Below are positions 9,494 through 15,858 of a DNA stretch of 15,858 bases, piece by piece (the stretch's first letter is position 1; every line of letters starts with the position of its first letter). The notes beneath the pieces were generated by a model. That model was not told where the DNA came from. It saw only the letters and a list, made by a program, of their open reading frames with translations, and did no database searches. Made by a program: the position numbers and the translations under genes. Origin of the DNA: Ophryocystis elektroscirrha (taxonomy: Eukaryota > Apicomplexa > Conoidasida > Neogregarinorida > Ophryocystidae). Where the stretch lies: the NCBI GenBank assembly GCA_030141585.1, contig JAQIFP010000104.1, positions 1 through 15,858 of the forward strand, written 5' to 3'.

Positions 9494-12400
9494 TTTCTCT
9501 ATTAATGTTTTTCATTAGCTACATCATATTTGACTAGATTATTATTTTATAAGTAACGTACGATATATTACAACTACAGTATAATATTACCCGGTATATC
9601 TAAGCACTCTTTTGTTAATTCTTCAGTAGACGAATCTGTTCCGTAAACGGGCAGTACAGATCGAATAACGTTCCAAGCTAAAGCTGGATCACAGTATCTT
9701 AAAATATTATTCACGGAGGGCAATATTTTGGAGAATTTTGCACGATTCTCGTTTATTTCTTTAATAGTAAATTCTTCTGGTTCAGACATGAACTCAATTA
9801 ATTGAAGTAATGCTAGGTGAATTTCATCATTAAAAGACGCTACTTCCCTTAACTGAAGCGTTTTAGAGGTGCACTCTAATTGGGAATCATACAAAACTTC
9901 TAGTTTCTATAAACAAAAAAGAATTTCTTCAAACTTATCTTATTTAGCTACAATAATTATTGTTTTAAACATAGTTATATAGAGGAAAAGTCCCCCTTTC
10001 ATTAATCTATCTTAGTAAATTAATATATCTCTATATATATATATCTCTATATATATATATCTCTATATATATATATCTCTATATATATATATATATCTAT
10101 ATATATATATATATATCTCTATATATATATCTCTATATATATATATATATATCTCTATATAATATATATCTCTATATATATATATATATATCTATATATA
10201 TATATATATATATATCTCTATATATATATATCTATATATATATATATATATCTCTATATATATATATCTCTATATATATATATCTCTATATATATATATC
10301 TCTATATATATATTTATCTCGATATATATATATATATATATACGTGCAATTATACCCATATCATTAGTATACATAATTGCATATATATACTTACTAACAA
10401 TAATGCATATTTATAAGATTGTACAATATTCATGCGATTATTTATTTATTTACGTTAATACATGTATATATATATTTATTGATAACCGTATTTATATGTA
10501 ATTTTTAATAATAGTACTTAAATGTAAAGCGAAATATACCATTTTAGATAAAGATAATAATATAGGCTGAAACAACCTTTTGTCTTGCAAAAAACATCTC
10601 AAAAGTTTACGAGCTTCTAAACTAGAAGGTCTACAATACTCTTCAAATTGTTCATCATCCGCTAGTATAAGGAAGCGCAAACTAGGGCCAGCAGCCTATG
10701 AAAAATTTACATACGCACAAAAATTACAAAACAATGAACTTGTTCTAAAGACAATTCCTCAGTAGATATTTTGCAAAAACCACCAATCCAGTTTATTAAA
10801 CTCTACAGATAATTGATTAATTTATATATACTTATATATTTATTTAAATATTAAAAATTGTCGTAAGTTACATACACAAAATCATATTTACATATAAATA
10901 CTTCTATAAACTCATCATGTTTACATATATATAATTAGATATTGACCTATAGCATTTTATACATGGATATGATTTCAAGAAAAGTGAATACAACTTTCCG
11001 TACAATTTTATATGTATTATTTAATTAGTGTATATACATTACGTTGTAAATCTGTATCAAACTACATTAAATAAATGGAAAAAAAAAATAACCATTGATT
11101 TTTATTCTTAAACATAATTATAATAACTATCATTTGCTGTATAACTATCTACATATATATATATGTATATCTTGAACCTTTTTTAATTTGTAATAAAGTT
11201 GTATAAAACCTAGTATTGTTGAAAAATTACCTCTAAATATATAAAGTCGTTAAAATACCCTGAAAGTTTGTCAGGGAATCCAGGTAAGCTTATTTCCTTT
11301 AATATGTTTGACACGCATGATAATATAATTGTATGAAAATCTTCATGTGGAAATCTAAAATCATAAACTATGAATATTTCAAAGCTTTTTTCATAAAAAT
11401 ATTCATAATTCCATGCACAAAATATCAAAACAATTATTTAATGTACAATAACTTATTTTTTTATTTAATAACATAGTCGTAAGTTGTAAATGTAACAGAC
11501 ATAAATGTATATATTTGAATAAAGTAATCATCATCATTTTCTATTCATTATGGTTCATAATAGGACCGTTCAGAAAGCTCTTTTACCTAGCTAGAAACCG
11601 GCAGACAAAGTGAGAAATATTTTTAGACGTTTTGGGTTTATCTTGTATAGTTTGCCAGGATTTATTTTGATTTGGATGCCAAGATTGCGCTCTTTTGACT
11701 ATTAGAAAAGCTGCCACAGACCGGCAGTAGGAAGGAACTTGATATAAATAATTGATTATGACTTTGATGAGCATTATGTCGAATAAATCCACTTGATTCA
11801 ATATACAGTCAAAAAACTAAAGGAGTACTATAAGATTCCTTCTTATTGAAATTAGTAAAAATTAGTGCCATAGTTATAAAATAAGATTTCAAATAAATAT
11901 TTTTTATTATAATATAATAACAAATATTATATCTATAATATTAATAACCATACTGTATACATATTAATTAATAGTAATTCATATTAATTAATTAATTATA
12001 TAATATATATTAGACAATATATATTTAATTTTTTAGGGTATTTTTTTTTTAAAAATATATATATTTACTTCAAAAGGATTTATACAACATAATTTGTGGA
12101 GATTGTTTATAACAGCACGTTCTCTTAAAGGTCTATCCAAAGGCCCTTTATCAATTTCTTTCATATTACGTCCACCACCAACTCTAGTAGTATAATCCAC
12201 AGCTCCTATTTTTTGAACGGATGTTACGTGGTCAACTGTTACTCGTTTTAGATCTTTATTGATAGAGCGTTTTACGAAGCTGCAGGCTTGCTCTAAAAGA
12301 GGGGTTTTTTTATATGAAATGATGTCTATGTATAATTGAAATCTTTTTTCCGTAGAAAGTATTGTTAAAAGATTCCATACATTATTCAATAACATAGGCC

Positions 12401-12792
12401 GGGGAATGCAAAGCCATAAAGAGGGTAATATTACAAATTTTAGTGAATTAACTACAATTTGTTCTACATCTTTAGTTAACTCTTCTTTTTTTATTATAAT
12501 GTTTAAAACTGTTATTATTTCTTCCAAACAATATGAAGGCATCAAATCTCCAAATCTGCATCCAATTGACATAATTATATTGTAAATTGTTTTTGAAAAC
12601 TCATTTATGTTTTCAAATGGCTTCAAACCACAAATGTTCAATCCATAGTTATATGGACAATTATGAAGTCCAACCACTGCAGAGTAACATACATTTTGTT
12701 TTTAATATTATTCAATAACTTTATTTATAAATGTACAATATGATATTACATATGCCTAGAAATAAACCTACACATATATACATAAATATATT

Positions 12793-12836
<44 letters not shown>

Positions 12837-14200
12837 AATATATGCTTATATACATATATATATACATACAAAAACATAAATATATATGTTTATATATATG
12901 TACATAAATGTATATATATACATATCTATATCTATATGTATATATTTTTATTTACATATATATGTATATATTTGTATGTATATATAAATGTACAATTCAT
13001 ATATGCACTTAGAGAAATAATATTATCTGTAGCATAAAAATAATGTACCTCTTGAGTCAGGACGTTCATTGGCAGTCAACTTAATATTTAGAAACGTCTT
13101 CACGTAATTTTCATTATTATAGCGGTGGCATAAGTACCTGAAAACCAATTAAATTTGAAGATAATTACATAATAAAAGAAGACATTGAATCCATTATATT
13201 TTTATTCATATGAAAAGACCATTCTGGAATTTGTTCTTTTAGGTGATTTTGAAGTATTTCAACGTATTCCCAGCCATTCAAATCAATGAAAGCTGAGATT
13301 AAACTGAATTTAAGTTTTTTTTTTTTTTTTTTTACTTAAACTTTCCAAAGGGTTGAACCATTATGGCATCCATCCTCACACTCAAGGGTTGTTTCATCAG
13401 AGCGTGCATTATCTTTTCATCTTCGTGAATTGAAGTTTCCATATTTTGTTCCTCAGAACCTAATAAACATCTCAAAGACTTTTCGGAGGGTCCTAGATTA
13501 TGCCATACTGTTTCCAAATCCAGCACCCTAATTATTTTTTTTTTTTTTTTTGACTTTCTTACCCTTCCATTATTAAATAAGCGCATAGCTGATAAAATTT
13601 GTACGAGGGAATATGGAAACCTTTTGCTTGTGCTTTGACCAAGTTCTGCAGACACTATTAAAAACAAGCTCAATTACTGTTCTTCTATCTTTAATCAATC
13701 CTCTTTGAAGTCCATCTTCGTATGTTCTCAATAAAAAAAGAATTAACTACAGTAAAAAAATATTTCAAAATTTAAACCAATTAGTTGCATCTTATTTTCA
13801 TTAAATACACAATAATAACTAAATGAGATGCGTTCAATATCTATTTTATTTAATAAATAAGTTATGTATATTAACATTATCATATATAATAACGTATTCG
13901 TATATCTATATGAATTATGTTTATAGACATTATTATATATTATAACGTAACTGTATATATGTATATAGAAATTATGATATATAATAAATTACTCGTATAT
14001 ATAATTATATATATTAGCTATATATGTATATAAATTATGTTTATAGACATTATTATATATAATAACGTATTTGTATATATACATATATATATAATTATAT
14101 ATATATAAATGATGTATAAACATTATAATATATAATAATTTATTCTTATATATATTTATGTATATAAATTATGTATATAAATATTATAATATATAATTAC

Positions 14201-14235
<35 letters not shown>

Positions 14236-15377
14236 GTATATAAAAATCATAATATACATTAACGTATTCGTATATAATAATGTGTATAGACATTATAATA
14301 TATAATTAGTGCTACCTCTTGAAGTCGCGTTTTTGATGCAAAGTGGGACATTATCACAAGAAAGTCATGTTTAAAAGTGCATAAATAATTTTGCATGTAC
14401 ATAAGAAGTATAAGAGTGATGCGATTATAACATAAGAAAAAGCTGGTGGAAAGAGTTTTTATAGAGATAACTATATCTTGAAGTACAGGGCAATTGTGAG
14501 ATTTGGCAGCCCAAACATCAATGCGGGAATTACAGCATACACAATCAATATAATTTGTAAGTAGAGGTATGGAAGTTTGAAGTAGTAAATGTAGTCGTGT
14601 ATAGCCTATGTTACACTCTGTTTCCAAATTGTACGTTGTTAACGTGAATATATGTTTTGTGCGTAGTCTTACATTTAACTTTGTAAGAGACAAATAGTCT
14701 TTTGTTAAACAGTAAGAAATGCTGTCTAAATGTGAATTCAGCAAATTGCCTATAACTTCTTCCACTGTTAATAGATTGGATTTCTCTATAACTTCCACTA
14801 AAGACAATATTCGCTGCTGAGCTGCCCTGACTTTTTCATTATTGTTTTCTTTAATATATTCTAATATAGACATGCCATATTCCATTGAAAATCGCAGGGA
14901 ATCTAAAGTAATTAATTTTAACAATAACAAAGATTCTCCTTTTTGAGGAAGATTTGTGCTTCCGATATTTGTAACACTATCTTTATCATTTGATGGCAAT
15001 ACAATTTCTTTACTGCTACTACTTCTATAAAGTGTCAAATCTTTGTTAACTGTATCAACGGTATCTAAATATTTGACTAAATTGGGGGTAGATTGAACAT
15101 CCACATTTATGAAATCTATTACTGTATTTATTAATTTTATAGCTTGTCGGCAAGTTAATCTTTGAAATAAAATAGCACACCATAATTCGATAAATACAGA
15201 AATTAATTTATTTACTGGAAGCGGGTGTTCATTAAACAAATTAATAATAATTTTACTCCAATCCGTCAGTACAGAATTTTGCCAGCTTGTAGAAGGGCAT
15301 ACTCTATTTGGAGGTAAAATAAGAATATCTCGACCTAAATCATAATTTTCCCATAAAAAATCATTGGTATCTGCCAT
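4272..15377 (-). CDS. THOC2: THO complex subunit 2 (THOC2), complete, 21 exons
   Basis: THOC2 is the scaffold of the THO core of TREX, coupling transcription to mRNA export and limiting R-loops in the nucleus. Exons in order: 14316-15377, 13678-13746, 13563-13654, 13336-13527, 13169-13303, 13049-13137, 12069-12676, 11587-11816, 11231-11354, 10728-10802, 10540-10695, 9591-9906, 9130-9404, 8464-8652, 8246-8428, 8150-8213, 8013-8114, 7905-7981, 7245-7805, 7157-7208, 4272-6307. They total 6687 nt (2228 aa plus TAA) with every junction in phase. Recognisable family blocks: RTKHIF..YNL..GYTRL (~residues 235-260), [14 protein letters not shown] (exon 3), [13 protein letters not shown] (exon 7/8), [10 protein letters not shown] (exon 10), [10 protein letters not shown] (exon 13), LKLKKDSWF and FCTKFVE (exon 14), [11 protein letters not shown] (exon 17). 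Human THOC2 is about 1593 aa; the excess is mainly a disordered, highly charged C-terminal tail (from ~residue 1390). The ATG at 15375-15377 is the first in its frame. The exon 2/3 junction rests on a 23-bp intron and is the weakest point. Confidence 0.9.
5085..5714 (-). repeat. coding repeat: 42 in-phase charged pentapeptides in THOC2
   Basis: Within the last THOC2 exon (about residues 1749-1958), 42 consecutive units of five residues follow the pattern (R/K)(R/K)(E/D)(E/D)x, mostly [20 protein letters not shown] and RREEL, with no indel between units. At DNA level the unit is 15 bp, and a 30-bp higher-order repeat ([10 protein letters not shown]) is seen around 5215-5290. The plus strand is almost pure pyrimidine here. 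The spacing of opposite charges is that of a single alpha-helix (ER/K) segment. The array extends loosely a few units further upstream ([15 protein letters not shown]). Confidence 0.95.
6308..7156 (-). repeat. THOC2 intron 20 with ~118-132 bp minisatellite
   Basis: This 849-bp intron runs from donor g/gtacat to acceptor gtaaaacag. A unit beginning at cataaacacatatatacata appears at about 6671, 6803 and 6921 (spacing 132 and 118 bp). It includes the marks atgtaagcat and gaaatgtaaggatagttta. Shorter related pieces occur upstream from about 6545. No coding segment is seen. Confidence 0.85.
7982..8012 (-). other. 31-bp poly-A intron (THOC2 intron 17)
   Basis: On the coding strand it is gt, then 19 A, then tatgttgaag. 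Removing it joins cac-g to ga-tta (H-G-L) in frame. Leaving it in shifts the frame, since 19 A cannot be read through. It has no polypyrimidine tract. Confidence 0.75.
8214..8245 (-). other. 32-bp A-rich intron (THOC2 intron 15)
   Basis: Coding-strand order is donor gtaaaag, an in-frame TAA, a long A run and acceptor atcag. Splicing joins KLLKQ to AAKKNK in phase 0 and restores the THOC2 block that follows. Confidence 0.85.
8653..9129 (-). other. THOC2 intron 13, 477 bp, nothing coding
   Basis: Donor gag/gtactt, acceptor ttttatag. The sequence is irregular and AT-rich, with degenerate actgattaatt / tagtatt motifs recurring between about 8750 and 9100. No strict tandem repeat or ORF of note is seen. 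Confidence 0.7.
9405..9590 (-). repeat. THOC2 intron 12 with (AT) run
   Basis: The 186-bp intron (donor g/gtaata, acceptor gtatttag) holds an uninterrupted alternating AT tract at about 9451-9491. The phase-1 join gives DIPG-AELNES. Confidence 0.85.
9907..10539 (-). repeat. THOC2 intron 11 with (ctct(at)n) microsatellite
   Basis: The 633-bp intron runs from donor atg/gtatat to acceptor gtttatag. From about 10027 to 10341 it is a compound repeat of tctc followed by 10-20 bases of alternating AT, about 18 blocks with variable AT length. The rest is AT-rich with no coding signal. Confidence 0.9.
10803..11230 (-). other. THOC2 intron 9, 428 bp, no recognisable content
   Basis: Donor gag/gtaatt, acceptor atctgtag. 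AT-rich sequence without a strong repeat or ORF. It separates FNDFIYLE from SLINWIGGF, which together match one continuous THOC2 block. Confidence 0.75.
12677..13048 (-). repeat. THOC2 intron 6 with TA microsatellite
   Basis: The 372-bp intron (donor g/gtacat, acceptor ctctgcag) contains a perfect alternating AT run at about 12796-12833, flanked by tttaaata on both sides. Interrupted tatatgtata repeats follow to about 12990. No coding segment. Confidence 0.85.
13304..13335 (-). other. 32-bp poly-A intron (THOC2 intron 4)
   Basis: Coding-strand order is gt, 19 A, then cttaaattcag. Splicing joins FGKF-aa to t-LISAFIDL in phase 2. Without splicing the frame stops at once (aag taa). Confidence 0.85.
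13528..13562 (-). other. 35-bp A-rich intron (THOC2 intron 3)
   Basis: Coding-strand donor is gtaagaaagtc, followed by about 17 A and acceptor taattag. Read in another frame it looks like a Lys-rich ORF (RKSKKKKK), but splicing in phase 2 joins LIMEG to [13 protein letters not shown], which restores the conserved THOC2 segment after PSYKFYQ. Confidence 0.85.
13655..13677 (-). other. candidate 23-bp intron (THOC2 intron 2)
   Basis: Donor aca/gtaatt and acceptor ttttaatag are only 23 bp apart. Both flanking exons are open only in frames that require this removal (KDRRT before, CLQNLVKAQ after). If real it is the shortest intron in the window. The alternative is that exon 2 (13678-13746) is not coding and a longer intron ends at the same acceptor. 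Confidence 0.55.
13747..14315 (-). repeat. THOC2 intron 1 built of ~60-bp degenerate minisatellite
   Basis: Between about 13860 and 14310 a unit of roughly 60 bp recurs (marks: ttatagacattattatatat, aacgtattcgtatat). Two copies starting at 13921 and 14041 are 120 bp apart and nearly identical over their first 30 bases. A plain AT run lies at about 14202-14232. The array reaches to within a few bases of the exon 1 donor (gag/gtagca). Confidence 0.8.
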
Positions 15378-15467
15378 ATTACATGACCAGAACTGGGAAC
15401 CAGTAATATTTAGAAATTGTATTATATATGTATCTAAGCATGAAGATGCACATTTTTGCTTAATAAA
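15378..15467. promoter_or_regulatory. 90-bp divergent start region between THOC2 and the 15468 gene
   Basis: The two start codons point away from each other across 90 bp, so both transcripts must begin here or inside the neighbouring gene. A 13-bp dyad, ACTGG-gaa-CCAGT, lies at 15392-15404, 14 bp upstream of the THOC2 ATG. It is a more GC-rich patch in an otherwise AT-rich spacer. No TATA box stands out from the TA background. Promoter function is inferred from gene orientation. Confidence 0.4.
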
Positions 15468-15770
15468 ATGTTTCTAGCTAAATTTTTCAACAAATCACGT
15501 AAAGATAACTCTGAATCTTCCATAAAAACTCTACTTCAAAACGCAGATTTAATTCCTTCGACAGATGAAGGCATACTTGAATCCAAGCCTCTTTCTGTAC
15601 AACAACGTCATCCTTCCAGAGACTTAGTCAACATAATTTCTCGAATAGATCACAAAAAGGAAAAGCCAGTTATTATTGCTCTCATGCAATCCATAGTTTC
15701 TAATCAGATTCCTCAATTAGAACAAAGTAAAATTGTTGCTATCAAATTAAGAAAATATTTCTTTCCTTAA
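15468..15770 (+). CDS. unrecognised small protein, 100 aa, single exon
   Basis: ATG at 15468-15470, TAA at 15768-15770. An in-frame TGA at 15441-15443 limits any 5' extension, so this ATG is the likely start. The N-terminus (MFLAKFFNKSRKD) is basic and could be a mitochondrial presequence, but that is weak. The middle is polar (SSIKTLLQNADLIPSTDEG), followed by two probable helices (RDLVNIISRIDHK and VIIALMQSIVSNQ). It has no Cys pattern, membrane span or catalytic motif. I do not recognise it. Its composition resembles the neighbouring genes, which argues for a real gene. A splice acceptor-like tttctag just after the ATG leaves open that it is a 3' exon. Confidence 0.6.
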   Translation: MFLAKFFNKSRKDNSESSIKTLLQNADLIPSTDEGILESKPLSVQQRHPSRDLVNIISRIDHKKEKPVIIALMQSIVSNQIPQLEQSKIVAIKLRKYFFP

Positions 15771-15833
15771 ATATTACTTTTGCGCTAAGTACAAAGACTG
15801 CTTTTTGTTATATATAGTCTTAAAGCATTATTG

Positions 15834-15858
15834 TATATATATATATATATATATATAT
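15834..15858. repeat. alternating TA run at the window edge
   Basis: Perfect alternating AT from about 15834 to the last base, probably continuing beyond the window. Confidence 0.9.

Noticed and set aside
13332..13673. 113-aa minus-strand ORF with a Lys run
   Set aside because: It reads through a 35-bp A-rich intron in the wrong frame upstream. The in-phase spliced frame gives the conserved THOC2 segment ([16 protein letters not shown] then VLDLETVW).
14316..15377. First THOC2 exon as a separate 372-aa gene, perhaps a Mediator-like subunit
   Set aside because: Its helical sequence first suggested MED24, but the RTKHIF..YNL..GYTRL block matches the THOC2 N-terminal region. The exon ends at a phase-0 donor leading into the rest of THOC2, and the whole model sums to a multiple of three.
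1..15858. Apicomplexan (Plasmodium-like) origin from the extreme AT content
   Set aside because: The proteins match animal-type THOC2 and CacyBP in length and domain order, and the tiny introns do not fit. The taxon remains open.

Overview
This is a very AT-rich piece of a eukaryotic nuclear genome. Coding blocks are joined by GT-AG introns, the genes are conserved eukaryotic genes (an RNA helicase, CacyBP and the TREX subunit THOC2), and TA-rich micro- and minisatellites fill introns and intergenic space. TAA, TAG and TGA all act as stops. The most diagnostic trait is intron size: one class of about 31-41 bp and a second class of 99-849 bp. Tiny introns plus AT-rich satellite DNA fit a reduced or parasitic lineage. 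Dicyemids, for example, are known for tiny introns, and some protists also fit, but the window does not fix the taxon.

Layout. At 1-472 there is a 10-bp satellite followed by unassigned sequence that is probably an intron. At 473-1282 (+) lies the last exon of an unrecognised gene. A small unrecognised coiled gene on the minus strand (1240-2007) overlaps its end tail to tail. At 2361-2903 (+) are the last three exons of a DDX47/Rrp3-like DEAD-box helicase; its first two thirds are not found in the window. At 3068-4250 (+) is a complete five-exon CACYBP gene of 228 aa. At 4272-15377 (-) is a complete 21-exon THOC2 gene of 2228 aa, convergent with CACYBP and only 21 bp from its stop. At 15468-15770 (+) a small unrecognised 100-aa gene diverges from THOC2 across 90 bp, followed by a TA repeat.

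The THOC2 model was built by hand from splice-site phase and remembered human THOC2 blocks. All 21 exons sum to 6687 nt (2229 codons) without a frame break. Its last exon encodes a 42-copy in-phase pentapeptide repeat of the R-R-E-E-x type. Several tiny introns are almost pure poly-A on the coding strand.

How the genes relate: the recognised ones belong to general RNA and protein housekeeping (rRNA processing, ubiquitin-linked turnover, mRNA export). They are not one pathway. No transposon, CRISPR array, tRNA or rRNA was recognised. I found no clear new multi-gene system. The unusual biology lies in the intron architecture, the THOC2 tail and the split helicase.
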